From NCBI RefSeq assembly GCF_001411805.1, contig NZ_CP007213.1, positions 1,860,001 through 1,924,000 of the forward strand: a DNA stretch of 64,000 nt, read 5' to 3'. Source of the stretch: Burkholderia plantarii (lineage in GTDB: Bacteria; Pseudomonadota; Gammaproteobacteria; Burkholderiales; Burkholderiaceae). The notes beneath the pieces are model-generated. The model did not search any database, was not told the DNA's origin, and worked only from the letters and a program-made list of their open reading frames with translations. Below are positions 53,657-63,584 of this stretch, piece by piece. Both the position numbers and the translations under genes were made by a program. The stretch's first letter is position 1. Every line of letters begins with the position of its first letter.

Positions 53657-55192
53657 TCACGCGAGCCGGAACACGGCCACCGCCGAGCGCAGCCGGCCGG
53701 CCTGCTCGTCGAGCGAGCTCGCCGCGGCCGCCGCCTGCTCGACGAGCGCCGCGTTCTGCTGCGTGACCTCGTCCATCTGCGTGACGGCGCGCCCGACCTG
53801 GTCGATGCCGGTGGCCTGCTCGGCCGAGGCGGCCGAGATCTCGCCGATGATGTCCGAGACCTGGCCGATCGAGCGGTCGATCTCGGCCATCCGCTCGCCG
53901 GCCACCTGCACGAGCCGGTTGCCGTCGCCGACCTTGTTCACCGACATCTGGATCAGCTCCTTGATGTCCTTCGCGGCCGAGGCGCTGCGCTGCGCGAGCG
54001 AGCGCACCTCGCTCGCCACCACCGCGAAGCCGCGCCCGTCCTCGCCGGCGCGCGCGGCCTCCACGGCCGCGTTCAGCGCCAGGATGTTGGTCTGGAACGC
54101 GATGCCCTCGATCACCGAGGTGATGTCGGCGATCCGCCCGGACTGCTGCGCGATCAGCGACATGGTGTCCACGACCTCGCGCACCGCCGCGCCGCCGCGC
54201 GCGGTGGCGTCGTTGGCGGTGTCGACGAGGCCGTTGGCCTGCCGCGCGTTGTCGGCGTTCTGGCGCACCGTGCCGGTGATCTGCTCCATGCTCGCGGCGG
54301 TCTCCTGCAGCGAGGCGGCCTGCTGCTCGGTGCGCTGCGAGAGATCGAGATTGCCCTGCGCGATCTCGCCGGCGCCGTGCGCGATCGCCTGGCTCGCCGA
54401 CTGGATCTCGGCGATCATCGTGGCGAGCCGGTTGCGCATCTCGGCCAGCGCGGCGATCAGGCTGCCGGGCGCGGCGCGTGAGGCGTCGAACGTCACGTGC
54501 AGGTCGCCGTTCGCGATGTCGGTGGCGATCGCGGTGGCATGGGCGGGTTCGCCGCCCAGCGTGCGCCGCACGCTGCGCACCATCGCCACGGCGATCGCGG
54601 ACACCACCAGCGCGATCACGAGGCCGATGCCGACCATGATCCAGGCGAGCCGGTCGAACACGCGGTCGATGTCGTCATAGAAGAAGCCGGTGCCGACCAG
54701 CCAGTTCCAGTCGGGCACCTTCATCACGCCCTGCAGCTTCGGCACGGGCGGCTTGTCGGCCGCGCGCTTGATCAGCAGGTCGACGATCGCGAAGTGCGAT
54801 TGCGCGAGCCCCCGCGCGTAGGCCTCGGCGTCGGTCATGCCGCTCGCGGTGTGATTCCCGGTTATCCGCTTGCCGATGAAGGCCGGATTCACGTGAACGA
54901 GGTTCCGGTGCTCCGCGTTCTTCACCCAGTAGTAGCTGTGATCGTCGACGTTCAGTGCCGTGATCGCCGATATCGCGAGCTTTTGCGCCTCGGCGGCGCT
55001 CAGCTCGCCGCGTGCCTGCCGGTCGCGTATCCCGTCGATGAGATGCTCGACCTTCTTCAGCAGCACCACCACTTCGGCGCGCCGGCTGTCGATGAACGCA
55101 TCGTGCATGATGGTGAGGCCGGTGACGGCCATCAGGACGATCCCCGCGAGTGCCGCGATCACGAGCACGGACAGCTTGGTGGACAGCTTCAT
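53657..55192 (-). CDS. methyl-accepting chemotaxis protein, single-Cache type
   Basis: Membrane chemoreceptor of 511 residues. An N-terminal helix is followed by a periplasmic sCache_2 domain (residues ~35-180; [10 protein letters not shown], then [11 protein letters not shown], then [15 protein letters not shown]), a second helix at ~187-210, a HAMP region and the long signalling coiled coil, with the hairpin tip [17 protein letters not shown]. Such Cache domains bind small carboxylates or amino acids. It is a stand-alone gene. Confidence 0.9.
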   Translation of the reverse strand: MKLSTKLSVLVIAALAGIVLMAVTGLTIMHDAFIDSRRAEVVVLLKKVEHLIDGIRDRQARGELSAAEAQKLAISAITALNVDDHSYYWVKNAEHRNLVHVNPAFIGKRITGNHTASGMTDAEAYARGLAQSHFAIVDLLIKRAADKPPVPKLQGVMKVPDWNWLVGTGFFYDDIDRVFDRLAWIMVGIGLVIALVVSAIAVAMVRSVRRTLGGEPAHATAIATDIANGDLHVTFDASRAAPGSLIAALAEMRNRLATMIAEIQSASQAIAHGAGEIAQGNLDLSQRTEQQAASLQETAASMEQITGTVRQNADNARQANGLVDTANDATARGGAAVREVVDTMSLIAQQSGRIADITSVIEGIAFQTNILALNAAVEAARAGEDGRGFAVVASEVRSLAQRSASAAKDIKELIQMSVNKVGDGNRLVQVAGERMAEIDRSIGQVSDIIGEISAASAEQATGIDQVGRAVTQMDEVTQQNAALVEQAAAAASSLDEQAGRLRSAVAVFRLA

Positions 55193-55395
55193 GCCTTGCG
55201 CCTCGATACGTTGTGTCTTCCTTAACGATATCGGCGCGAAAAACGCGCGGCTTGAGTGCGCGCGCGTGCAGACAAACCCGCATCACGAGGCGGGTCCGCG
55301 GATGAGGAGTCTGGTCTGACGAAACCGCCTGGTCCGATGAATCCATCCGTGCCGATTTGCTTAGGGATTCGAATCAACCGGACGAAGCACGCGGC

Positions 55396-56610
<1,215 letters not shown>

Positions 56611-56700
56611 GAAGGTGGCGGGCGCTTGTGGGTTGGGACGTCGTGCGGCGTGCCGGCGGCATCGGGCGGACCGACGGCGCGGGGCGGGCGCATCACGGGG

Positions 56701-56731
56701 TTTTGAGATGATACGTTATATCATCTCAAAA
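56701..56731. promoter_or_regulatory. Zur-like palindrome upstream of the zinc chaperone
   Basis: The 13-base arm TTTTGAGATGATA at 56701-56713 pairs perfectly with the arm at 56719-56731 around the 5-base centre CGTTA. The core GATGATA...TATCATC fits the AT-rich dyad recognised by Zur. It stands out in a GC-rich setting directly before a COG0523 gene. Confidence 0.7.
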
Positions 56732-56791
56732 TTCACGGACGACGATATGTCGTCCCGACGCCAGGCGCGGAAGTGGCCGCCGTTGGCCCGC

Positions 56792-57253
56792 TCAGCCGCG
56801 GCGGCGCCACCAGGCATCGAGCGACCACGGGCCGCCGCCCGTCAGCGCGATCGACAGCGCCACGCAGCCCATCAGCACCGGATATTCGATGCCGCGCTCG
56901 AGCCACGGCCAGGTCGGCCCGAGCACACGGGCGATGCCGATCATTTCGGCGAAGATCGCGAGCGCCACCGCGCGCGTGCCGAGCCCGAGCATCAGCAGCA
57001 GCGCGCCGGCCGTCTCGATCAGCATCACCAGCGTGGCGAGCTGTGGCGCGAACGGCAGCCCGGCGCCGTCGCGGATCAGGCGGATCGAGCTGGCCATCGG
57101 GTCGGCCATCGCGCCGTGCGCGGTGTGCAGCAGCTTCGGCAGGCCGTGCGTGAGCAGGATCGCGCCGAGCGAGACGCGCGGCAGCGCGGCGCCGAGGGCC
57201 GCGCGATACGACGCGGCGCAGGAGGTGGATGAAGTGGAGGAGGGGGCCGGCAT
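56792..57253 (-). CDS. DoxX family membrane protein
   Basis: A 153-residue membrane protein with about four helices and the DoxX signatures LTHGLPKLLHT and ETAGALLLMLGLGTR. DoxX-like proteins often accompany oxidative-stress or quinone-related oxidoreductases. It is the last gene of a three-gene set with a tautomerase and an SDR, all on the minus strand. Confidence 0.8.
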   Translation of the reverse strand: MPAPSSTSSTSCAASYRAALGAALPRVSLGAILLTHGLPKLLHTAHGAMADPMASSIRLIRDGAGLPFAPQLATLVMLIETAGALLLMLGLGTRAVALAIFAEMIGIARVLGPTWPWLERGIEYPVLMGCVALSIALTGGGPWSLDAWWRRRG

Positions 57254-57326
57254 CGGGGGCTCCAGCGCGGTTGTGAGGGTTCGCTGCGGTTCGCGGTGGC
57301 GCCCGGCCGCCGCGAACCGTCCGGCG

Positions 57327-57548
57327 TCAGGCGCCGCTCTTGGGCGAGCGCCCCATCTTTTCGAGCGTCAGCGTCTCGTCGGCGCGGCCCCAGCCGCCGT
57401 CGGCGACCTCATCGACGAGCACCATCGAATACGGCCGCACGCCCTCGCCGAAGTAGTCGACGAACATCGCCGTGGTGCGATGGATGATCTCCTCCTTGGT
57501 GGCGGCGTCGAGAATCCCCTCGGGGAACTTGAAGTTGGCAAATGGCAT
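57327..57548 (-). CDS. 4-oxalocrotonate tautomerase-like protein
   Basis: A 73-residue protein starting Met-Pro, so Pro1 can act as the catalytic base after Met removal, as in the 4-OT family. The helix ATKEEIIHRTTAMFVDYFGEG and the strand YSMVLVDEV fit. GGAG precedes the ATG. It lies between the DoxX and SDR genes. Confidence 0.8.
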   Translation of the reverse strand: MPFANFKFPEGILDAATKEEIIHRTTAMFVDYFGEGVRPYSMVLVDEVADGGWGRADETLTLEKMGRSPKSGA

Positions 57549-57649
57549 GGTCGAGACTCCTGATGGAAGGCCGATTGCTCGGCCGAGGCGCGGCGGCACG
57601 GGCCGCCACGCGCGGTTCGGTTGCGGATGCGGGGCGGGCGGGCCGACGC

Positions 57650-58390
57650 TCAGGCGAAGCCGCCGTTCACGCGCAGCACCTGCGCGTTGACCCACGCGCC
57701 GTCGGGGCCGGCCAGGAACGACACGGCCGAGGCGATGTCCTCCGGCTCGCCGAGCCGTTCGAGCGGGGCGAGCTTGCTGATCTGCGCGATCTGCTCGTCG
57801 CTCTTGCCGTTGAAGAACAGCTCGGTGGCCACCGGCCCCGGCGCGACCGCGTTCGCGGTGATGCCGCGCCCGCGCAGCTCGTTGCCGAGCACGCGCACGA
57901 GGCCCTCCACGCCGGCCTTGCTGGCGATGTACGGCCCGTAGCCGGGAAACGAGCGCGCGATCACGCTGGTGGACAGCGCGATGATCCGGCCGCCGCGCTG
58001 CAGCCGCTTCGCCGCCTCGGCCAGCACGATGAACGCGCCGCGCAGGTTGACCGCGAGCGTGCGGTCGAAGGCGTCGAGGTGCGCGCCGTCGATGGTGGCC
58101 ATCGACATCACGCCGGCGCTGTTCACCACCGCGTCGACGCGGCCGAAGCGCTCGACGGCGGTGTCGAACAGGCGCGTGACGTCGGCGTCGTTCGCGACGT
58201 CGCCCTGCACGGCGATGGCGGTGCCGCCCGCCTCGGTGATCGCGTCGACGGTTTCCTGCGCGCTCGCCGCGTTGCCGGCGTAGTTGACCACCACGGCGAA
58301 GCCGTCGGCGGCGAGGCGCGCCGAAATCGCCCGGCCGATGCCGCGCGAGCCGCCCGTGACGATGGCGGTACGGGTAGAGGAAGTGTGCAT
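57650..58390 (-). CDS. SDR-family oxidoreductase (FabG-like)
   Basis: Short-chain dehydrogenase of 246 residues, with TGGSRGIG near residue 12, NSAG and YIASKAGVEGL carrying the Tyr-Lys pair. GGAG precedes the ATG. It is the first gene of the minus-strand set with tautomerase and DoxX, and it faces a LysR regulator, which likely controls the set. Substrate unknown. Confidence 0.88.
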   Translation of the reverse strand: MHTSSTRTAIVTGGSRGIGRAISARLAADGFAVVVNYAGNAASAQETVDAITEAGGTAIAVQGDVANDADVTRLFDTAVERFGRVDAVVNSAGVMSMATIDGAHLDAFDRTLAVNLRGAFIVLAEAAKRLQRGGRIIALSTSVIARSFPGYGPYIASKAGVEGLVRVLGNELRGRGITANAVAPGPVATELFFNGKSDEQIAQISKLAPLERLGEPEDIASAVSFLAGPDGAWVNAQVLRVNGGFA

Positions 58391-58594
58391 GTCTGGCTCC
58401 TGTTCGAAAGGGCGTCGTGCCCGTCAGGACCTATTCTTCTCGTTTCGGCGGCATGGATAAACCCGGGCGGCTTGCTAATACAATTCAACCAGCCTCAATA
58501 ATCACTGGACCATCCACGCGGGATGGCGCTGTTTTTCGATGTGTGCGGCTGGTAAAGTGGCACCGATATTCAAGTCAAATCAATAATTGCGCCC

Positions 58595-59503
58595 ATGGAT
58601 CGCCTCGACACGCTGCAACTGTTCACCCGCATCGTCGAAACCGGCAGCTTCAGCCGCTCGGCCGACATGCTCGGCATTCCGCGCGCGAGCGCCACGCACG
58701 CCATCAAGCAGCTGGAGGCGCGGCTCGGCACGCGGCTGCTCGACCGCACCACGCGGCAGGTCGCGCCGACCCAGGACGGCAGCGCGTTCTACGAGCGCTG
58801 CGTGCTGATCCTGAGCGAACTCGACGACGCCGAGGCCTCGCTGCGCCACGTCGCGTCGAACCCGCGCGGCGTGCTGCGCGTGGACATGCACGGCACTCAC
58901 GCCACGCAGGTGGTGCTGCCGCGCATCGGCGAATTCCATCGCCGCTATCCGGAGATCGAGCTGGTGGTCAGCAGCGGCGACCGGCTCGTCGATCTGGTGC
59001 GCGAGGGCGTCGATTGCGTGGTGCGCGGCGGGCGCCCGCACGACTCGTCGCTGGTCGCGCGCCGGCTCGCGATGATGCCGCAGGTGCTGTGCGCGAGTCC
59101 CGCCTATCTGGCCGAGTTCGGCGTGCCGGCCCATCCCGACGAGCTGGCCTCGCATCAGGCGGTGCGCTTCTTCTCGAGCAGCGGCAACATCGATTACCCG
59201 GTCTCGCTGGTGGTGGACGGCGAGGTGCGCGACTACGACCTCGGCGGCTGGATGTCGGTGAACGACGCGGAGAACTACGTGGTGGCCTGCGAGAGCGGCG
59301 GCGGCCTGATCCAGCTGCCGCGCTTTCACGTGGCCGCGGCGCTGCGCGAGGGGCGCCTGGTGGAAGTGCTGCCCGCGTGGCGCAGCCCGGACCTGCCGCT
59401 CACGGCGCTCTATCCGTACCGGCGGCAGCTCTCGCCGCGCGTACGCGTGTTCGTGGACTGGTTGCGCGAGGTCTATGCGGAGCTGTTCGGGCCGGCATTG
59501 TAA
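58595..59503 (+). CDS. LysR-family transcription regulator
   Basis: A 302-residue LysR protein with an N-terminal winged helix (TGSFSRSADMLGIPRASATHAIKQLEARLGTRLL) and a C-terminal periplasmic-binding-like effector domain. It is divergent from the SDR-tautomerase-DoxX set. The 204-base gap contains an AT-rich stretch (58470-58500 and 58560-58590), where LysR T-N11-A sites would be expected. Confidence 0.88.
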   Translation: MDRLDTLQLFTRIVETGSFSRSADMLGIPRASATHAIKQLEARLGTRLLDRTTRQVAPTQDGSAFYERCVLILSELDDAEASLRHVASNPRGVLRVDMHGTHATQVVLPRIGEFHRRYPEIELVVSSGDRLVDLVREGVDCVVRGGRPHDSSLVARRLAMMPQVLCASPAYLAEFGVPAHPDELASHQAVRFFSSSGNIDYPVSLVVDGEVRDYDLGGWMSVNDAENYVVACESGGGLIQLPRFHVAAALREGRLVEVLPAWRSPDLPLTALYPYRRQLSPRVRVFVDWLREVYAELFGPAL

Positions 59504-59586
59504 CGAAAGACATGAATTAATAAAGTCAATGAATGATAAAATCAAAGACATGCATGATGGATGCCTGGCTTAAATTAAAAGACGGT

Positions 59587-60090
59587 TCACTGCCAATAAA
59601 GATAATTGGCTTCGAGTTTATCCCAGAAGCCAGGGGGTAACTTGATTTCTCCGTCATCGCCCTCGGCCGAGGTGTCGTATATTAGAGAGTTTTTTGTCCA
59701 TGCAAGCCTGATTCTGTCTTGGTAGTCATAGAGACGCTCGGCCAGCAGGTTTTTTGAATGAGCATCGTATAATCTTAGCAATATCTTGCCGCGCGGCAAA
59801 TATGCGTATTCGGCAAAGTAGTCGCCGTTGAGTGAGGCCTCTCTGCCGAATTTTGCGGTAGATATATCGCTTTCGATAATGAGATGTCTGAGGATGGCGA
59901 GTCCGGATATGAGCAGCAGGATCACCACTGAAGTTCTGGCGAGTGCTGTTTTGTATCGGTCAAGTCTATCGATCTTTGATTTTGAAGTGCGCTGCCGGGA
60001 GATCGAAAATATAATGAAGAGGGCTAAAATAAAAATGGCGAATAACCCACCGGATGCGGAGATTTCGGCGTAAGTGGATAGTCCGTTCAT
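59587..60090 (-). CDS. two-helix membrane protein, possible immunity protein
   Basis: An unrecognised 167-residue protein with two hydrophobic helices (residues ~15-33 and ~50-72) followed by a soluble part rich in Tyr, Asp and Leu. Base composition is much less GC-rich than the rest of the window. Its ATG overlaps the stop of the DUF6402 gene (ATGA), so the two are translated together. Such an arrangement with a toxin-like partner suggests an inner-membrane immunity protein. Confidence 0.5.
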   Translation of the reverse strand: MNGLSTYAEISASGGLFAIFILALFIIFSISRQRTSKSKIDRLDRYKTALARTSVVILLLISGLAILRHLIIESDISTAKFGREASLNGDYFAEYAYLPRGKILLRLYDAHSKNLLAERLYDYQDRIRLAWTKNSLIYDTSAEGDDGEIKLPPGFWDKLEANYLYWQ

Positions 60091-61247
60091 TCGAAGTGGA
60101 CGAATATCGGTTTTTTTAGATAAAGCGGCTTGTAGTTGGAGTAAATGATGAAATCGCCACCCCTTCCATGCATCCGTTGCCATTGCCTGAAATCCCTGTT
60201 GCGGATTGGGTAGTAGATCTTTCCTGCATCATAAAGTGCCTGTGCGGGGGCCGTGAGAATAGGTTGATCCAGCCACGGGAATCTCGCCAGATTGGCGGCT
60301 TCGGTGCCAGTAGAGATAATCACGCCATTTTTGCTCCAGTGTCCAAGATATTGGGAGGTCGAATCCGCTGCTCCCTGAAATGAATAGCTGTCCTTCACGT
60401 AAACCACGATCCTTCTAACAATTGCGACTTTTTTTTGGAAATCGTATTCGAGGTCCGGAATGGCTGCGTTTATTTCGAAGGAACCCAGTGCGGCGGTCAA
60501 GTCATCAGGAGCGCGGAAGGTCGCTTGTGCCAATGCAGTCCAGGCCTTTTGTTCAAACGTGCTGTCAACAGTCACTCTCTGGAACTGGAAATATTTGTGC
60601 AATTCCCGTATGTCGTCATCGCAGGCGTCCCACGCACTAAAATACATGCGATGGTGACGTTGGTGCTGGTTGACAATGTTTTGGATGACGGCCAAAGCTT
60701 TTGGGTTATAAATTCTGTCATTTATCAGATGGTCAAACTGCTCTCTTGCTCTCCCGAATTTTAGTACCCAGTCCGTAGTTACGATTTTGTATTCATACAT
60801 GTCGTCGGAATAGGGATTTCCATTTTGATCAATTTCGTTGGCTTGATCGGCCTCGGATTTCGAATAGTTCAGTCGGCCAGCAAACCAACGTTCCATGAGT
60901 TTCGCAGCGACAGGCATCATTTCCTTGCGCATGGCGCCGGGGATCTCCTGGATGTCGAACAGCGGAACTGTCGGGGGAACCTTTTCGGATTTGGGTGGTT
61001 TGGGCAGGGGCGGAGTATTGAGCCATCTCTGGAAGCGGTCATGTACCTCAAACATCTTCAGTAGACCGTCACCGGTTTGCGCTTTGGGTTTCGGAGGAGG
61101 GGGAACCCGGACCGCAGTCGATTCGTTGACCAGTGGAGGTGGAGCTTTTGCCATGGACAGCTCAACCCCACGTACAACAAGTGCGCCTTCCTTTCTGCGC
61201 CAGCGCCACATGATCTGATTGATATCGTAATACGGCACGCCTGCCAT
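60087..61247 (-). CDS. DUF6402 family protein, possible T6SS-associated effector
   Basis: A 386-residue protein. After a Pro-rich N-terminus (PPPPKPK) the segment VPLFDIQEIPGAMRKEMMPVAA opens a domain I recognise as DUF6402, seen near type VI secretion genes in Burkholderia. The domain continues to the C-terminus with many Trp and Tyr residues (HLGHWSKNGVIIS, WQRMHGRGGDFIIYS). GGGAG precedes the ATG. Lower GC than the surroundings and coupling to a membrane protein suggest an acquired effector/immunity pair. No VgrG or PAAR gene is in the window. Confidence 0.55.
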   Translation of the reverse strand: MAGVPYYDINQIMWRWRRKEGALVVRGVELSMAKAPPPLVNESTAVRVPPPPKPKAQTGDGLLKMFEVHDRFQRWLNTPPLPKPPKSEKVPPTVPLFDIQEIPGAMRKEMMPVAAKLMERWFAGRLNYSKSEADQANEIDQNGNPYSDDMYEYKIVTTDWVLKFGRAREQFDHLINDRIYNPKALAVIQNIVNQHQRHHRMYFSAWDACDDDIRELHKYFQFQRVTVDSTFEQKAWTALAQATFRAPDDLTAALGSFEINAAIPDLEYDFQKKVAIVRRIVVYVKDSYSFQGAADSTSQYLGHWSKNGVIISTGTEAANLARFPWLDQPILTAPAQALYDAGKIYYPIRNRDFRQWQRMHGRGGDFIIYSNYKPLYLKKPIFVHFE

Positions 61248-61392
61248 TAGCTTACTCCCGGTAGATCGAGGGGCTGATAGTCATTCTCCGCCCCACGCTA
61301 CCACGAGGCCAACAACAAAAATGTCGGGGATTGCATCGCAAAGTTGATAATCCTCACGCTAGTATGACTTCTTGTGCTGAGAGGGAGTTGAA

Positions 61393-61485
61393 ATGGAAAA
61401 AGCACTCCAGGCTGCTTCTGGAGTAGCTACCCCCCTGGATTCGTGGATGATTTGTGTTGGCGCTCTTATTCCCGGCACGCTTTAG
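61393..61485 (+). pseudogene. 30-codon ORF, probable gene stump
   Basis: A short ORF starting MEKALQAASGVATPLDSW, with a well-placed GAGGGAG 6 bases upstream, stops after 30 codons. The AT-richer sequence ends here and high-GC sequence begins, so it looks like the 5' remnant of a larger gene cut at the island edge. A genuine small peptide is possible. Confidence 0.35.
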
Positions 61486-61582
61486 CATCGCAGGAATCGG
61501 ACTTTGGCGGGGCAGGCCGCGCGGCTACCATCGCGGCTCCCGATGGCATGCCATCACAAAACCACCGCCCGCGCCAACCACA

Positions 61583-63577
61583 ATGAATCCGTCCGCCGCG
61601 CCTTCGTCCCGTTCCGAATCCGCTCCTTCGCGTTTGCGTCCGCGTCTGCGCCTCGGCGTCGCGGCCCTCGCCGGCGTGCTGTCGCTCGCCGCGTGCGGCG
61701 GTAGCGACGGCGACGGGGCCGCCCCGCCCGCGACGTCCACCACGCCGGCGCCGCCGCTCGCGCAGAAGCGGCCGAACATCCTCTACATCATGGCCGACGA
61801 CCTCGGCTACTCCGACATCCATGCGTTCGGCGGCGAGATCCACACGCCGAACCTCGACGCGCTGGTGGCCTCGGGCCGCATCCTGTCGAACCATCATGCC
61901 GGCACGGTCTGCGCGATCACGCGCTCGATGCTGATCTCGGGCACCGACCACCACCTGGTCGGCGAAGGCACGATGGGCGTGCCGACCGACGAGCGCAAGG
62001 GCCTGCCCGGCTACGAGGGCTACCTGAACGACCGCTCGCTGTCGGTCGCGCAACTGCTCAAGGACGCCGGCTATCACACCTACATGGCGGGCAAGTGGCA
62101 CCTCGGCTCGGGCATCGTCGGCAGCGCCTCGGGCAGCGGCCAGACGCCCGACCAATGGGGCTTCGAGCACAGCTACGCGCTGCTCGGCGGCGCCGCCACC
62201 AACCACTTCGCGCACGAGCCGGCCGGCTCGCAGAACTACACCGAGGACGGCCGCTACGTGCAGCCGGGCCAGCCCGGACAGCCGGGCGGCGCCGGCGGCA
62301 ACCCGGCAGTGTTCTATTCGACCAACTTCTACACGCAGCGGCTGATCTCGTACATCGACGCGAATCACGGCGACGGCAAGCCGTTCTTCGCCTATGCGGC
62401 CTACACCTCGCCGCACTGGCCGCTGCAGGTGCCCGACCCGTGGCTGCACAACTACACGGGCGTCTACGATGCCGGCTACGACGCGATCCGCAACGCGCGG
62501 ATCGCGCGCCAGAAGGCGCTCGGCCTGATTCCGGCCGACTTCACGCCGTTCGAGGGCCTGCCCGAGACGCTGACGCGCTCGCCCGCCACCGCCAACAACG
62601 GCACGCCGGCGGCGCGGTACATCAGCGCCGTGCATCCGGCCTCGGCCGGCTACAGCGACTACGGGCAGGGCAAGGTCGACAAGGCCTGGGCCAGCCTGTC
62701 GCCGGCCGAGCGCCGCGCCCAGGCGCGCTACATGGAGATCTACGCCGGCATGGTCGAGAACCTCGACTACAACGTCGGCCTGCTGATCCAGCACCTGAAG
62801 GACATCGGCGAATACGACAACACCTTCATCATGTTCCAGTCCGACAACGGCGCGGAAGGCTGGCCGATCGACTCGGGCGCCGACCCCACCGCCACCGACA
62901 CCGCCAACGCGCAGGATCCGGTGTACTCGGCGCTCGGCACCGACAACGGCCTGCAGAACGCGCAGCGGCTGCAATACGGGCTGCGCTGGGCCGAGGTCAG
63001 CGCCACGCCGCTGCGGCTCTCGAAGGGCTATTCGGCCGAGGGCGGCGTGTCGGTGCCGGCGATCGTCCATCTGCCGGGGCAGAGCGGCGCGCTGCCGACG
63101 CTGAGCGTGTTCACGCACGTCACCGACGACACGGCCACCTTCCTCGACGTCGCGCGGGTCACGCCGCCGTCCGAGCCGGCCCCGCCGCTCGTCAACACGC
63201 TGACCGGCGTGGACGCGAACCGCGGCAAGGTGGTCTACGGCAACCGCTACGTGTATCCGGTCACCGGCAAGTCGCTGCTGCCGGTGCTGGCCGGCACCGC
63301 GAACGGCGCGGTCCACACCGAGCCGTTCGGCGACGAGGCCTACGGGCGCGCCTACCTGCGCAGCGCGGACGGCCGCTGGAAGGCGCTCTGGACCGAGCCG
63401 CCGCTCGGGCCGGCCGACGGCCACTGGCAGCTCTACGACCTCGCCACCGATCGCGGCGAGACCACCGACGTGTCGGCGCAGAACCCGGACGTGGTCGGCA
63501 CGCTGTTCGACCAGTGGAACGCCTACATGGCGCGCGTGGGCGGCGTCGAGCCGCTGCGGCCGGTCGGTTACTACTGA
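61583..63577 (+). CDS. sulfatase-family lipoprotein with unusual active-site motif
   Basis: Arylsulfatase-like hydrolase of 664 residues. The start at 61583 gives a lipoprotein signal ending in LAAC, so it is exported and membrane-anchored; a frame from 61454 is possible but lacks a proper leader. Metal-site segments are clear: MADDLGYSDI near the N-terminus and FQSDNGAEGW later. The formylglycine position is Cys110 in C-A-I-T-R, where the usual C-x-P/A-x-R has Ile at the third position. A formylglycine-generating-enzyme-like gene follows 8 bases on. Confidence 0.88.
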   Translation: MNPSAAPSSRSESAPSRLRPRLRLGVAALAGVLSLAACGGSDGDGAAPPATSTTPAPPLAQKRPNILYIMADDLGYSDIHAFGGEIHTPNLDALVASGRILSNHHAGTVCAITRSMLISGTDHHLVGEGTMGVPTDERKGLPGYEGYLNDRSLSVAQLLKDAGYHTYMAGKWHLGSGIVGSASGSGQTPDQWGFEHSYALLGGAATNHFAHEPAGSQNYTEDGRYVQPGQPGQPGGAGGNPAVFYSTNFYTQRLISYIDANHGDGKPFFAYAAYTSPHWPLQVPDPWLHNYTGVYDAGYDAIRNARIARQKALGLIPADFTPFEGLPETLTRSPATANNGTPAARYISAVHPASAGYSDYGQGKVDKAWASLSPAERRAQARYMEIYAGMVENLDYNVGLLIQHLKDIGEYDNTFIMFQSDNGAEGWPIDSGADPTATDTANAQDPVYSALGTDNGLQNAQRLQYGLRWAEVSATPLRLSKGYSAEGGVSVPAIVHLPGQSGALPTLSVFTHVTDDTATFLDVARVTPPSEPAPPLVNTLTGVDANRGKVVYGNRYVYPVTGKSLLPVLAGTANGAVHTEPFGDEAYGRAYLRSADGRWKALWTEPPLGPADGHWQLYDLATDRGETTDVSAQNPDVVGTLFDQWNAYMARVGGVEPLRPVGYY

Positions 63578-63584
63578 GGCCGCG

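Noticed and set aside
61467..61488. Sigma-54-like GGCACG...AGC upstream of the sulfatase
   Set aside because: The GG-GC spacing is one base short and the -12 TTG is missing.
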